In this document: positions 1 to 9,354 of the stretch, piece after piece
Position numbering within the stretch: position 1 is the first letter of the stretch
Layout of the letters: every line of letters begins with the position of its first letter
From: Sphingomonas sp. KR3-1
GTDB taxonomy: Bacteria; Pseudomonadota; Alphaproteobacteria; Sphingomonadales; Sphingomonadaceae
Reading direction: 5' to 3'
DNA length: 64,000 bases
NCBI RefSeq assembly: GCF_040049295.1
Contig: NZ_JBDZDQ010000001.1
Coordinates: 1,550,001-1,614,000, forward strand
The notes under the pieces: model-generated
The model's database searches: none
Told to the model about the DNA's origin: nothing
The model's input: only the letters and a program-made list of their open reading frames with translations
Position numbers and translations under genes: made by a program

Positions 1-201
1 ATCGCGCACGGCACCAAGGACCGCACCGTGCCCGTCGCCCAGTCGCAGAACCTGCACGACGCGTTGCTCAAGCTGAAGCGGCCGCACGAGTTCGTCCTGT
101 ACAAGGACGAGGCGCACGGGTTCAGCAATCCCGCCAACGCCACCGACTTCCTCAACCGCGTCGGCGCCTTTCTCGACAAGCACAACCCCGCGGGATTGTA
201 A
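1..201 (+). CDS. S9 family peptidase (prolyl oligopeptidase type), C-terminal fragment
   Basis: Only the last 66 codons lie in the window; the gene starts before base 1. The visible part carries the end of an alpha/beta-hydrolase fold: an H-G-T-x-D-x-x-V-P-V stretch holding the family's acidic catalytic residue, then D-E-A-H-G-F with the likely catalytic histidine. Its last residues (RVGAFLDKHNP) are nearly identical to the end of the next gene, so the two are tandem paralogs. The enzyme would cleave short peptides after proline-like residues; exact substrate cannot be told. Confidence 0.9.
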   Translation: MAHGTKDRTVPVAQSQNLHDALLKLKRPHEFVLYKDEAHGFSNPANATDFLNRVGAFLDKHNPAGL

Positions 202-216
202 CGGTGCCGTTTCAAT

Positions 217-248
217 AAGTTGCGCAAATCTACGGTATTGCGCAACTT
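217..248. promoter_or_regulatory. Paired palindromes between the two S9 peptidase genes (possible operator)
   Basis: An 11-bp inverted repeat (AAGTTGCGCAA / TTGCGCAACTT) is separated by 10 bp. Each arm contains the self-complementary octamer TTGCGCAA (220-227 and 238-245), so there are two identical small palindromes 18 bp apart, under two helical turns. It is not followed by a T tract and is AT-rich for this genome, so it looks more like a regulator site than a terminator. It lies about 48 bp before the next start codon. The binding protein is unknown. Confidence 0.5.
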
Positions 249-295
249 TCGTTCTTTCCCCATCCTCGCGCTCGGGACTCGGGTGGGGTTTGTTG

Positions 296-2179
296 ATGGC
301 GTATCACTGGGCAGCTGCCGCCGCACTGGCGGGCATTCTCGCGTTCACCGGATCGGCGCGGGCCGATAGCGATCGCGCCGCGCCGAGCGCCGCCGAGCTG
401 CTCGGGCCGCCGGCGATCGAGGAACCGATCCTCTCGCCCGACGGCACCAGCATCGCCGCGCGGATCGCGCCCGAAGGCCGGCTTGCGCTGTTCGATCCCG
501 CGCATCCCGATCATGCCCCGCGCGCGCTGCCGATGCCCGCAGGCGAGCGGCTCGACTGGTTCCTGTGGCTGGCGCCCGGCCAGCTGCTCGCCAGCCTGAC
601 CCGCGACGGCGAGCGGCCGACGACTCGGCTGGTCCAGGTCTCCTCGGGCAGCGGCCAGCTGCGCCAGCTCGGGGCAGAGCGCAGAATGGGCCCGGGCGAG
701 CTGCTCCATATCGATCGCAATGCCGGCTTCCTGCTGTTCAAGGCTCCAGACCCGCGCCGCGACGCGCCCGCCGTGTACCGCGTCGACCTGGCGAGCGGCG
801 CCGTGACGCTTGTCGTCGCCGCGCAGCCGCACGTCCGCGACTGGGTGGTCGACGGCGCCGGCGTGGTCCGCGCCGGCATGGGCGAGAAGAACGACAAGTC
901 CTGGCTGCTCTATCGCCGCGGCGAGGGCGACCGGTTCAGCAAGGCGAGCAACGGCGCGCGCGACACCGATCCGGACGCCGCGCAATTCGCGCCCGTCCAG
1001 GGCAGCGACCAGGGCTATGTGCTGGCCGAGGCGCCGTCGGGCCGAATCGCGCTCTATGGCTATGACTTCCGCCGGGGCCGGCTCGGCGCGCTGGTCTATC
1101 AGAACGACAAGGCCGATCTCGACGGGTTCGAGCTCGGCGCGAACGGCAAGCCCGCCGGCGTCGCCTATACGGACGACCGCGACCGGATGCTGTGGTTCGA
1201 CGCGGCCGCCCGCACCCGCCAGGCGGCGATCGACTCGGCGCTGCCCGGGCGCACCAACCGGATCGTCTCGGCGAGCGACGACCAGCGCCGGCTGCTGGTC
1301 TACAGCGCCGCGGCGAGCGATCCCGGCGCCTATTATCTCTATGCCGAAGGCCGGATGCAGCGCCTTGCCGCGATCAACCCGGCGCTCGACGGCAAGCCGC
1401 TCAGCCCGGTGACGACGATCGCCTATGCCGCCCGCGACGGGCTCGGCATCCAGGGCTATCTCACGCTGCCGGCGGGCCGCGATCCGCACGGCCTGCCGCT
1501 GATCGTGATGCCGCATGGCGGCCCCTATGCGCGCGACAGCTGGGACTATGATCCCTGGGTCCAGTATCTCGCCGGCAAGGGCTATGCCGTGCTCCAGCCC
1601 AATTATCGCGGCTCGACCGGCTTCGGCCGCGAGATGACCGCGCGCGGCGACGGCCAATGGGGCCGCGGCATGCAGGACGATGTCGATGACGGGGTCGCCT
1701 GGCTGGCAAAGCAGGGCACGGTCGATGCGAAGCGCGTCTGCATCATGGGCGCCTCCTATGGCGGCTATGCCGCGATGTGGGCGGCGGCGCGCGACAAGGG
1801 GATCTATCGCTGCGCGATCAGCTATGCCGGCATCTCCGACGTGCGCGCGCAGCTCGATTTCGACCACAAGACCTTCGAGGAGCGCGCCTTCCGCGCCTGG
1901 CGCCACCGCATCCAGGGCAATGCGCCGTCGCTCGAATCGCTCTCGCCGCTCCGCTATGCCGCCGGCCTGAAGATGCCGATCCTGATCGCGCACGGCACTG
2001 CCGACCAGACGGTGCCGGTCGACCAGTCCGAGCGGCTGCACGACGCGCTGACCCGGCTCGGCAAGCCGCACGAGTTCGTCGAGTATCAAGGCGAGGACCA
2101 TACGATGCACGATCCCGCGCACGAGGCGGATTTCCTCGGCCGCGTCGGCGCGTTCCTCGACAAGCATAACCCGAGCTAG
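296..2179 (+). CDS. S9 family peptidase (prolyl oligopeptidase type), exported
   Basis: Serine peptidase of the prolyl oligopeptidase family, predicted to act outside the cytoplasm on oligopeptides. An N-terminal signal peptide (hydrophobic run ending in SARA) precedes a region of about 350 residues that should form the beta-propeller. The C-terminal catalytic domain shows G-A-S-Y-G-G (nucleophile serine), H-G-T-A-D-Q (acid) and E-D-H-T-M (histidine). I chose ATG at 296 over the two in-frame TTG codons just upstream because it directly precedes the signal peptide. About 627 residues, usual for the family. It is a tandem paralog of the truncated gene upstream. Confidence 0.93.
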   Translation: MAYHWAAAAALAGILAFTGSARADSDRAAPSAAELLGPPAIEEPILSPDGTSIAARIAPEGRLALFDPAHPDHAPRALPMPAGERLDWFLWLAPGQLLASLTRDGERPTTRLVQVSSGSGQLRQLGAERRMGPGELLHIDRNAGFLLFKAPDPRRDAPAVYRVDLASGAVTLVVAAQPHVRDWVVDGAGVVRAGMGEKNDKSWLLYRRGEGDRFSKASNGARDTDPDAAQFAPVQGSDQGYVLAEAPSGRIALYGYDFRRGRLGALVYQNDKADLDGFELGANGKPAGVAYTDDRDRMLWFDAAARTRQAAIDSALPGRTNRIVSASDDQRRLLVYSAAASDPGAYYLYAEGRMQRLAAINPALDGKPLSPVTTIAYAARDGLGIQGYLTLPAGRDPHGLPLIVMPHGGPYARDSWDYDPWVQYLAGKGYAVLQPNYRGSTGFGREMTARGDGQWGRGMQDDVDDGVAWLAKQGTVDAKRVCIMGASYGGYAAMWAAARDKGIYRCAISYAGISDVRAQLDFDHKTFEERAFRAWRHRIQGNAPSLESLSPLRYAAGLKMPILIAHGTADQTVPVDQSERLHDALTRLGKPHEFVEYQGEDHTMHDPAHEADFLGRVGAFLDKHNPS

Positions 2180-2184
2180 GTGTT

Positions 2185-2333
2185 AATTCCTCCCCGAGCT
2201 CGTCTCGGGGAGGGGGACCATTCGCGCAGCGAATGGTGGAGGGGTCGCCGCGAACGCGGCGGTGCCCGCCGCGCCCCTCCACCCCCGCCTTCGGCGGCGG
2301 TCCCCCTCCCCCAGGCAAGCTGGGGGAGGAATT
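2185..2333. repeat. REP-like dispersed GC-rich repeat, copy 1
   Basis: A 149-bp element bounded by AATTCCTCCCC and GGGGAGGAATT inverted ends, with inner inverted arms (GGTGGAGGGG / CCCCTCCACC). The same architecture recurs at 8358-8491 and, with perfect 30-bp ends, at 61741-61885 inside imuB. It fills most of the gap between the S9 peptidase and rimP. It has no open frame of its own and is best seen as a non-autonomous palindromic repeat; it may also stop transcription. Confidence 0.8.
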
Positions 2334-2472
2334 TTCGGGAATCCGAAGCCCCTTGCCCACGCCTGGCCAAGTGCGTATATCGCAGGTGCTTTCTCGACAT
2401 CGTCAAACATGCCGAGGTCGGGGCCCGCAGGGCTCCGGCGCTGAAGCTGCTTGACCAATCCCGGAGTGCCGC

Positions 2473-3057
2473 GTGGCGAATATTGCCGACATCACCAAGC
2501 TGATCGAACCCGAAGCCAAGGCGCTCGGGCTCGCGCTGGTGCGCGTCAAGATGTTCGGCGGCACCAGCGATCCGACGCTGCAGGTGATGGCCGAGCGCCC
2601 CGACACGCGCCAGCTGACGATCGACGATTGCGCCGACCTGTCGCGCCGCATCTCGGACGTGTTCGACGCGCTGGAGGAAGCGGGCAAGGACCCGTTCGAC
2701 CACGCCTATCGACTCGAGGTCAGCTCGCCCGGCATCGACCGGCCGCTCACCCGCGCCCAGGACTTCGAGGACTGGAAGACGCACGAGGCGCGGCTCAACC
2801 TGGTCGAGCCGCTCGAGGACGGGCGCAAGCAATTGACCGGCGACCTGATCGGCGCCGAAGGGGACATGATTTCGATCGATGTCCGCAAGTACAAGGTGGT
2901 CAGCGTTCCGTTCGGCGCCATCGCCGACGCCAAGCTGCTGATGACCGACAGGCTGATTGCCGCAACCGCGCCCCTCTCGTCAGCGGGAGCTGACGAGTTC
3001 CAATATCAAGCGCCCACCGAGGGCGCAGACGAATACGAAGCAGAGGAAAACGACTGA
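2473..3057 (+). CDS. rimP: Ribosome maturation factor RimP
   Basis: Assists maturation of the 30S ribosomal subunit in the cytoplasm. The 194-residue protein has the RimP pattern: an N-terminal domain with D-D-C-A-D-L-S-R-R-I, the signature E-V-S-S-P-G-I-D-R-P-L near residue 80, and a C-terminal Sm-like domain (GRKQLTGDLIGAEGDMI). The acidic tail is longer than in E. coli. Start is GTG at 2473; no ATG fits the N-terminus. It is the first gene of the conserved rimP-nusA-infB block and its TGA overlaps the nusA ATG (TGATG), suggesting translational coupling. Confidence 0.95.
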   Translation: MANIADITKLIEPEAKALGLALVRVKMFGGTSDPTLQVMAERPDTRQLTIDDCADLSRRISDVFDALEEAGKDPFDHAYRLEVSSPGIDRPLTRAQDFEDWKTHEARLNLVEPLEDGRKQLTGDLIGAEGDMISIDVRKYKVVSVPFGAIADAKLLMTDRLIAATAPLSSAGADEFQYQAPTEGADEYEAEEND

Positions 3058-4676
3058 TGGCCACTGCCATTTCCGCGAACAAGGCCGAGCTGATCGCCAT
3101 CGCCGATTCGGTCGCGAAGGAAAAGCTGATCGACAAGGCCATCGTCATCGAGGCGATGGAAGACGCGATCCAGCGTGCCGCGAAGAATCGCTACGGCATC
3201 GAGAACGACATCCGCGCCAAGCTCGACCCCAATTCGGGCGACCTGCGCCTGTGGCGCGTCGTCGAGGTGGTCGAGGCGGTCGACGATTATTTCAAGCAGG
3301 TCGATGTCGCCCAGGCGCAGAAGCTGCAGAAGGGCGCTGCCGTCGGCGACTATATCGTCGATCCGCTGCCCCCGATCGAGTTCGGCCGCATCCAGGCCCA
3401 GGCCTCGAAGCAGATCATCTTCCAGAAGGTCCGCGACGCCGAGCGCGAGCGCCAGTATGAAGAGTTCAAGGACCGCCAGAACGAGATCATCACCGGCGTG
3501 GTGAAGCGCGTCGAGTTCGGCCATGTCGTCGTCGACCTGGGCCGCGCCGAGGGCGTGATCCGCCGCGACCAGCAGATCCCGCGCGAAGTCGTCCGCGTCG
3601 GCGACCGCGTCCGCTCGATCATCCTCAACGTCCGCCGCGAGAACCGGGGCCCGCAGATCTTCCTGAGCCGCGCGCACCCCGAGTTCATGAAGAAGCTGTT
3701 CGCGCAGGAAGTGCCCGAGATCTACGACGGCATCATCGAGATCAAGGCCGCTGCCCGCGACCCGGGTTCGCGCGCCAAGATCGGCGTCATCTCGCATGAT
3801 TCGTCGATCGATCCGGTCGGTGCTTGCGTTGGTATGAAGGGCTCGCGCGTCCAGGCGGTCGTGCAGGAAATGCAGGGCGAAAAGATCGATATCATCCCCT
3901 GGTCGCCCGATACCGCGACGTTCGTCGTCAATGCGCTGCAGCCGGCCAATGTCAGCCGCGTCGTGATCGACGAGGAAGAGGACCGCATCGAAGTCGTCGT
4001 TCCCGACGACCAGCTGAGCCTCGCCATCGGCCGCCGCGGCCAGAATGTCCGCCTCGCCTCGCAGCTCACTGCCAAGGCAATCGACATCCTGACCGAGACC
4101 GACGCCAGCGAGAAGCGCCAGGCCGAGTTCGTCGCGAATTCGGAGACCTTCCAGAACGAGCTCGACGTCGACGAGACGCTGGCCCAGCTGCTGGTCGCCG
4201 AAGGCTTCAGCAGCCTGGAAGAAGTCGCCTATGTCGAGCTCGACGAGATCGCCTCGATCGAAGGCTTTGACGAGGAGCTCGGCCAGGAGCTGCAGAGCCG
4301 TGCGCAGGAAGCGCTCGAGCGCCGCGAGGAAGCCAATCGCCAGACGCGCCGCGACCTCGGCGTCGAGGACGACCTCGCCACCATGCCCTACATGACCGAG
4401 GCGATGCTGGTCACGCTCGGCAAGGCGGGCATCAAGACGCTCGACGACCTGGCGGATCTCGCCACCGACGAGCTGGTGCAGAAGAAGCGCGCCGAGCCGC
4501 GCCGCCGCAACGAGGATGCGCCCAAGCGCGAGCAGGACAAGGGCGGGATCCTCGCCGAATATGGCCTGAGCGACGAGCAGGGCAACGAGATCATCATGGC
4601 CGCCCGCGCCCATTGGTTCGAGGACGACGCACCCGCCGCGACCGAGACCGCCGAAGCCGCGGAGGGCGATGCCTGA
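3057..4676 (+). CDS. nusA: Transcription termination/antitermination factor NusA
   Basis: Binds RNA polymerase and nascent RNA, modulating pausing, termination and antitermination. Domain order in the 539 residues: N-terminal polymerase-binding domain; S1 domain (around 140-205, with GVVKRVEFGHVVVDLG); two KH domains, including G-V-I-S-H-D-S-S-I-D-P-V-G-A-C-V-G and A-I-G-R-R-G-Q-N-V-R-L-A; then two acidic helix-hairpin-helix modules in the last 170 residues. Its ATG overlaps the rimP stop and its own TGA overlaps the next ATG, so it sits in a tightly coupled operon. Confidence 0.97.
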   Translation: MATAISANKAELIAIADSVAKEKLIDKAIVIEAMEDAIQRAAKNRYGIENDIRAKLDPNSGDLRLWRVVEVVEAVDDYFKQVDVAQAQKLQKGAAVGDYIVDPLPPIEFGRIQAQASKQIIFQKVRDAERERQYEEFKDRQNEIITGVVKRVEFGHVVVDLGRAEGVIRRDQQIPREVVRVGDRVRSIILNVRRENRGPQIFLSRAHPEFMKKLFAQEVPEIYDGIIEIKAAARDPGSRAKIGVISHDSSIDPVGACVGMKGSRVQAVVQEMQGEKIDIIPWSPDTATFVVNALQPANVSRVVIDEEEDRIEVVVPDDQLSLAIGRRGQNVRLASQLTAKAIDILTETDASEKRQAEFVANSETFQNELDVDETLAQLLVAEGFSSLEEVAYVELDEIASIEGFDEELGQELQSRAQEALERREEANRQTRRDLGVEDDLATMPYMTEAMLVTLGKAGIKTLDDLADLATDELVQKKRAEPRRRNEDAPKREQDKGGILAEYGLSDEQGNEIIMAARAHWFEDDAPAATETAEAAEGDA

Positions 4677-4903
4677 TGCCGTTCATCGACATCCGTCTGG
4701 CAGGTTCGGCCACGCGCGAGCAGAAGGCGCTGATCGTCGAGGACGTGACGCGCTCGATGGTCGAGCGGCTAGGCAAGCCGGCGGCTGCCGTGCAGGTCAA
4801 TATCACCGAGCTCAGCTTGGAGAATTACGGCGCGGGGGGCCAGCTGATCGCTGACCGCAACGCGCCGGTGCAGGGAGACGCGCATGCGGAACCCTCACAA
4901 TGA
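4676..4903 (+). CDS. 4-oxalocrotonate tautomerase family protein
   Basis: A 75-residue protein beginning Met-Pro; Pro-2 would become the N-terminal catalytic base of this tautomerase fold after Met removal. Residues 2-45 (PFIDIRLAG…VNITEL) follow the beta-alpha-beta pattern of 4-oxalocrotonate tautomerase-like enzymes. The substrate is unknown; adjacency to nusA and ylxR does not suggest catechol degradation. The ATG overlaps the nusA TGA, and the last 20 nt overlap the ylxR start, so it is embedded in the operon. Its presence here is not part of the classical nusA-infB order. Confidence 0.85.
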   Translation: MPFIDIRLAGSATREQKALIVEDVTRSMVERLGKPAAAVQVNITELSLENYGAGGQLIADRNAPVQGDAHAEPSQ

Positions 4904-5630
4904 TACCGCGCCGGTAAAGACCAGCAAGGAAGCGGTGGACGGTCCCGTCCGCCGCTGCATCCTCTCGGGCGAGCGCGAGCAGCGCGACGGATTGATCCGT
5001 CTCGCGCTCTCGCCCGATGGCGACGTGCTGCCCGATGTCCGCGCCAAGGCCCCGGGCCGCGGCGCCTGGATCGGCGTGACGCGCGCCGAGCTCGATGCCT
5101 CGGCCAAGAAGCTCAAGGGTGCGCTGTCGCGCGCGTTCAAGACGAACGACATCACCATTCCTGCGGACCTGGGCGCGCGCATCGCCGAGCAATTGCAGCG
5201 CGGCGTGCTCGATCGCCTCGGCCTCGAGTTCAAGGCCGGCCATGTCGCGATCGGCGGCGACCGCATCCAGGAAGCGGGCCGCAGCGGCCGGCTCCACCTG
5301 CTGCTCCACGCGAGCGACGCCGGCGAAGACGGTGCGCGCAAGCTGGCCCAGGCATGGCGCGTGGGCCGCGATCAGGAAGGAAGCGGGCTCAAGGGCTTAA
5401 CATTGCCCATCTCGCGCACCATATTGTCCTTGGCGCTAGGCCGCGAAAATGTGGTACATGCCGGCTTGACCGACGCCAAAGCAGCCGCCCGGACGCGCGA
5501 AGCGCTCGATCGGTGGCTGCACTTTATCGGACCCGATTCCACTCCCCGCCCTTGCGAAACCGCTTCGCAAGGCGCATCGGCGCTTCCGTCGGAAGCGTCC
5601 GTAGACGAACGACAGACTGAAGGACTTTAG
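4884..5630 (+). CDS. ylxR: YlxR-type RNA-binding protein with L7Ae-like C-terminal domain (DUF448)
   Basis: A 248-residue protein. The N-terminal YlxR/DUF448 domain (about 20-100) has the family motif R-R-C-I-L-S-G-E then D-G-D-V-L-P-D and P-G-R-G-A-W. The second half resembles the L7Ae-like domain often fused to YlxR in Alphaproteobacteria (GRSGRLHLLLHASDA). These proteins bind RNA and are encoded between nusA and infB in many bacteria. The gene overlaps the tautomerase gene by 20 nt and ends 7 nt before infB, so expression with infB is likely. Confidence 0.9.
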   Translation: MRNPHNDTAPVKTSKEAVDGPVRRCILSGEREQRDGLIRLALSPDGDVLPDVRAKAPGRGAWIGVTRAELDASAKKLKGALSRAFKTNDITIPADLGARIAEQLQRGVLDRLGLEFKAGHVAIGGDRIQEAGRSGRLHLLLHASDAGEDGARKLAQAWRVGRDQEGSGLKGLTLPISRTILSLALGRENVVHAGLTDAKAAARTREALDRWLHFIGPDSTPRPCETASQGASALPSEASVDERQTEGL

Positions 5631-5637
5631 GCCCCGC

Positions 5638-8352
5638 ATGAGCGACACCGATAACGAAAAGCCGAAACTGGGCATGCGCGCGCCGCTGGGGCTGAAGCGC
5701 ACGGTCGAGACGGGCAAGGTGAAGCAGAGCTTCAGCCATGGCCGCTCGAACACCGTGGTCGTGGAAGTGAAGCGCCGCCGGGTCCTCGGTCCGCACGGCA
5801 CCCCGCAGGACGAGGCCCAGGGCGCGCCCGAGCCCGCTGCCGCACCCGCGCCGACGCCCGCACCGGCCCCTGCGCCGGCCCCCGCCCCGCGCCCGCCGGT
5901 CTCGAACGAGACCGCGCAGGAGCGTCAGTCGCGGCTGCTGCGCGAGGCCGAAGACCAGCGCATGCAGGCGAACGAGGAAGCGCGCCGCCGCGAGGAGCGC
6001 GAGCGTTCCGAGGCCGCCGAGGCCGAAGCCCGCCGCATCGAGGAAAAGGCACGCGTCGAGGCGGAGGCCGCCAAGGCCCCGGCTCCCGCTGCGCCCGAGC
6101 CCAAGGCGGAAGCCCCCAAGGCCGAGGCCGCGCCGGCTCCGACGCCCGCGCCTGCGCCGGCGGCCAAGCCCGCACCGGCTCCCGCCCCCGCGCCGGCACC
6201 GGTCGCGCTCACGCTCGACCCGAGCCGCCCCGCTCCGCGCCTGTTCACCCCGGTGCAGCGTCCCGAGATTCCCAAGCCGCAGCCCAAGCCCGAGCCCAAG
6301 CAGGAAGCGGCGCCCGCGCCGGCTGCCCCTGCTGCCGCCGCGCGTCCGGCCGGTGGCGCTCCCGCATCGCGCCCCGCCCCCACGGGCGGCGCACCGGTGC
6401 GCCGTGCGCCCGAGCCCGCGCGTCCGCAGCAGCGTGACCGCAAGGGCGACGACCGCCGCCAGTCGGGCAAGCTCACCGTCAATCGCGCGCTCGGCGGCGA
6501 TGACGGCGCCCGTGCCCGCTCGCTCGCCGCGCTCAAGCGCGCCCGCGAGAAGGAACATCGCCGTGCCTATGGCGGCTCGTCCGCCCCGCGCGAGAAGCAG
6601 GTCCGCGACGTGGTCGTCCCCGAGGCGATCACCGTGCAGGAGCTCGCCAACCGCATGGCCGAAAAGGGCAGCGACCTGGTGAAGGCGCTGTTCAAGATGG
6701 GCATGCCGGTCACGATCAACCAGACGATCGACCAGGACACCGCCGAGCTGCTCGTCACCGAATTCGGTCACAACCTGCAGCGCGTCAGCGAGAGCGACGT
6801 CGATCTCGACGTGGCCGAGGCCGATGCCGAGGACACGCTGCAGCCGCGCGCGCCCGTCGTCACGATCATGGGCCATGTCGATCACGGCAAGACCTCGCTG
6901 CTCGATGCCCTGCGCGGCACCGACGTGGTGAAGGGCGAGGCCGGCGGCATCACCCAGCATATCGGCGCCTATCAGGTCACGCTGAAGGACAAGTCGAAGA
7001 TCACCTTCCTCGACACGCCGGGCCACGAGGCGTTCACTCAGATGCGCGCCCGCGGTGCCGACATCACCGACATCGTCGTGCTGGTGGTCGCCGCGAACGA
7101 CGGCCTGATGCCGCAGACGATCGAGGCGATCAATCACACCAAGGCGGCCGGCGTGCCGATGATCGTGGCGATCAACAAGGTCGACCTCGACAGCGCCAAT
7201 CCGCAGCGCGTGCGCGAGCGCCTGCTCGAGCATGAAGTGATCGTCGAAGAGATGGGCGGCGAGACGCAGGACGTCGAAGTCTCCGCGCTCAAGAAGATCG
7301 GCCTCGACGACCTGATCGCCAAGATCCAGATCCAGGCCGAGCTGCTCGATCTCAAGGCCAATCCGGACCGCGAGGCCGAAGGCACCGTGATCGAGGCGAA
7401 GCTCGACAAGGGCCGCGGCCCCGTCGCCACCGTCCTCGTCAATCGCGGCACCTTGAAGGTCGGCGACGTGTTCGTCGTCGGCGCCGAGAGTGGCAAGGTC
7501 CGCGCGCTGGTCAACGACAAGGGCCAGCAGGTCAAGGAAGCCGGTCCTTCGGTTCCGGTCGAGATCCTCGGCCTCTCCGGCGTGCCGATGGCGGGCGATC
7601 CGCTCCAGGTCGTCGAGAACGAGGCACGTGCGCGCGAAGTCGCCGAATATCGTTCGGGCGTCGCGCTCCAGAAGCGCACGACCAACGCGCCGGCCAGCCT
7701 CGAGAGCATGTTCTCGGCGCTCAAGGAAAAGCAGGCGATGGAATATCCGCTGGTCGTCAAGGCGGATACCCAGGGCACGGTCGAGGCGATCGTCGCGGCG
7801 ATCAACAAGATCAGCACCGACGACATCAAGGCGCGCGTGCTGCATTCGGGCGTCGGCGGCATCACCGAGAGCGACGTGTCGCTCGCCGGTGCCGCGGGTG
7901 CGCCGATCATCGGCTTCAACGTCCGCCCGAACGCCAAGGCGCGCGAGATCGCCGAGCGCAACAAGGTCGCGTTCAAATACTATGACGTGATCTACGACCT
8001 GACCGACGAGATCCGCGCCGGCATGGCCGGGCAGCTCGGGCCGGAAGCGTTCGAAACCGTCGTCGGCCGCGCCGAGATCAAGGAAGTCTTCTCGGCGGGC
8101 AAGCACGGCAAGGCTGCCGGCCTGCTGGTCACCGAAGGCTCGATCCGCAAGGCGCTCAAGGCGCGCATCACCCGGGACGATGTCATCATCTACCAGGGCG
8201 AGATCGCCTCGCTGCGCCGCTTCAAGGACGATGTCCCCGAAGTCCGCGCGGGCCTGGAGTGTGGTGTGACGTTCACGCAGAACTTCACCGACATCAAGGC
8301 GGGCGACTATCTCGAGACCTTCGAAGTCGAGATGCGCGAGCGCACGCTGTAA
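5638..8352 (+). CDS. infB: Translation initiation factor IF-2
   Basis: GTPase that recruits initiator fMet-tRNA to the 30S subunit. In 904 residues: an N-terminal region with a long Ala/Pro/Glu-rich low-complexity stretch (about 60-250, many Pro-Ala repeats), an IF2_N domain (about 325-375), then the GTPase with G1 GHVDHGKT at about 412-419, G3 DTPGHE and G4 NKVD, followed by the beta-barrel and C-terminal domains. The Ala-Pro linker is typical for alphaproteobacterial IF-2. ATG at 5638 lies directly after ylxR. Confidence 0.97.
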   Translation: MSDTDNEKPKLGMRAPLGLKRTVETGKVKQSFSHGRSNTVVVEVKRRRVLGPHGTPQDEAQGAPEPAAAPAPTPAPAPAPAPAPRPPVSNETAQERQSRLLREAEDQRMQANEEARRREERERSEAAEAEARRIEEKARVEAEAAKAPAPAAPEPKAEAPKAEAAPAPTPAPAPAAKPAPAPAPAPAPVALTLDPSRPAPRLFTPVQRPEIPKPQPKPEPKQEAAPAPAAPAAAARPAGGAPASRPAPTGGAPVRRAPEPARPQQRDRKGDDRRQSGKLTVNRALGGDDGARARSLAALKRAREKEHRRAYGGSSAPREKQVRDVVVPEAITVQELANRMAEKGSDLVKALFKMGMPVTINQTIDQDTAELLVTEFGHNLQRVSESDVDLDVAEADAEDTLQPRAPVVTIMGHVDHGKTSLLDALRGTDVVKGEAGGITQHIGAYQVTLKDKSKITFLDTPGHEAFTQMRARGADITDIVVLVVAANDGLMPQTIEAINHTKAAGVPMIVAINKVDLDSANPQRVRERLLEHEVIVEEMGGETQDVEVSALKKIGLDDLIAKIQIQAELLDLKANPDREAEGTVIEAKLDKGRGPVATVLVNRGTLKVGDVFVVGAESGKVRALVNDKGQQVKEAGPSVPVEILGLSGVPMAGDPLQVVENEARAREVAEYRSGVALQKRTTNAPASLESMFSALKEKQAMEYPLVVKADTQGTVEAIVAAINKISTDDIKARVLHSGVGGITESDVSLAGAAGAPIIGFNVRPNAKAREIAERNKVAFKYYDVIYDLTDEIRAGMAGQLGPEAFETVVGRAEIKEVFSAGKHGKAAGLLVTEGSIRKALKARITRDDVIIYQGEIASLRRFKDDVPEVRAGLECGVTFTQNFTDIKAGDYLETFEVEMRERTL

Positions 8353-8357
8353 TCTGA

Positions 8358-8491
8358 AATTCCCTCTCCCTTTGGGAGAGGGAGGGAGCCGCGGAGCGGC
8401 GGAAGGGTGAGGGTCGAGAGGCAGTGCTGCCCTCACCCTCCCACCCGGCTTCGCCGGGCGGGCCCCTCCCTCTCCCGCTGGGAGAGGGAAT
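8358..8491. repeat. REP-like dispersed GC-rich repeat, copy 2
   Basis: A 134-bp palindromic element occupying the whole infB-thioesterase gap, with outer ends AATTCCCTCTCCC / GGGAGAGGGAA and inner complementary arms (GGGTGAGGG / CCCTCACCC). It is more diverged in sequence from the copies at 2185 and 61741 than they are from each other, but has the same layout. It starts 5 nt after the infB stop and ends 2 nt before the next ATG, so any ribosome binding site for the thioesterase gene (GGGAGAGGG) is supplied by the repeat itself. Confidence 0.75.
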
Positions 8492-8493
8492 AG

Positions 8494-8919
8494 ATGGCTT
8501 CGATCTTCGACGACTTCCCCGTCCCTTCCTCGGCCCGGCTGCTTGGCTGGGAAGTGAAGGCGGTCGATGTCGCGGCGAAGACGATCGAGATCGGCTTCGC
8601 CATCGACGATCGCTTCCTCAATCCGGCGGGCACGGTGCAGGGCGGCTTCCTCGCGGCGATGCTCGACGACACGCAGGGGCCCTGCCTGTTCGCGGCGAGC
8701 GAGGGCGCGGTCTATGCGCCGACGATCGACTTCCACGTCGTCTGCCTGAAGCCGGCGCTGCCGGGGCGCTTCACCGGCAAGGGCCGTGTGGTAAGCCTGG
8801 GCAAGACGATCGCGGTGACCGAGGCCGAATTGTTCGACGAAGGCGGCGCGATGGTCGCCCGCGGCACCTTCACGGGCCGCGTGATGCAGGGCGCAATGGC
8901 GCGCCGGGGTGAGAAATGA
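8494..8919 (+). CDS. PaaI/hotdog-fold thioesterase
   Basis: A 141-residue hotdog-fold protein of the PaaI type, which hydrolyses acyl-CoA thioesters. The motif [17 protein letters not shown] (about 46-63) matches the active-site helix region, including the Gly-Gly and acidic residue of the family. The acyl substrate is unknown. The purine-rich end of the upstream repeat precedes the ATG. The stop overlaps the rbfA start by 4 nt (ATGA), so it is cotranscribed with rbfA. Confidence 0.88.
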   Translation: MASIFDDFPVPSSARLLGWEVKAVDVAAKTIEIGFAIDDRFLNPAGTVQGGFLAAMLDDTQGPCLFAASEGAVYAPTIDFHVVCLKPALPGRFTGKGRVVSLGKTIAVTEAELFDEGGAMVARGTFTGRVMQGAMARRGEK

Positions 8920-9323
8920 AGACGACGACCACCACCGAAGAACGCTCCGTCCGCCTGCTGCGCGTCGGCGAGCAGGTGCGCCACGTGCTGAGCGAGATCC
9001 TCCAGCGCGGCGACGTGCATGACGATGTGCTGGCCAAGCACATGGTCTCGATCACCGAAGTGCGCATGTCCCCCGACCTGCGCCACGCCACCGTGTTCGT
9101 GAAGCCGCTGCTCGGCAAGGACGAGGCCGTGGTGATCAAGGCGCTGCGCACCAACACCGCCTATCTCCAGCGCGAGGTCGCCACCCGCGTGAAGATGAAA
9201 TACGCGGCCAAGCTCAAGTTCCTGGCGGACGAGAGCTTCGACGAGGGCAGCCATATCGACAAGCTGCTGCGCGACCCCAAGGTGGCGCAGGACCTGGGCG
9301 ACGAGGCGGGCGCGGAAGATTGA
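8916..9323 (+). CDS. rbfA: 30S ribosome-binding factor RbfA
   Basis: Late 30S maturation factor. The 135-residue protein shows the single KH-like fold with [14 protein letters not shown] at the start, [19 protein letters not shown] in the middle and the late [11 protein letters not shown] motif typical of RbfA. Starts with ATG overlapping the thioesterase TGA. It normally neighbours infB and truB; here a toxin-antitoxin pair, tdk and a small exported protein separate it from truB. Confidence 0.96.
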   Translation: MKTTTTTEERSVRLLRVGEQVRHVLSEILQRGDVHDDVLAKHMVSITEVRMSPDLRHATVFVKPLLGKDEAVVIKALRTNTAYLQREVATRVKMKYAAKLKFLADESFDEGSHIDKLLRDPKVAQDLGDEAGAED

Positions 9324-9333
9324 CTCCGACCGC

Positions 9334-9351
9334 GGTAAGACGCATCTTACC
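9334..9351. promoter_or_regulatory. Palindromic operator before the vapB-like antitoxin gene
   Basis: GGTAAGA-CGCA-TCTTACC is a perfect 7-bp inverted repeat with a 4-bp centre, ending directly before the TTG/GTG start region of the antitoxin. AbrB-type antitoxins commonly bind such palindromes to repress their own operon, so this is the likely autoregulatory site; that function is inferred. Confidence 0.6.
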
Positions 9352-9354
9352 TTG

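Noticed and set aside
5524..8736. Very long open frame antisense to infB
   Set aside because: A shadow of infB caused by high G+C and third-position bias: Arg/Ala/Leu/Asp-rich, no domain, and the sense frame is an unmistakable IF-2.
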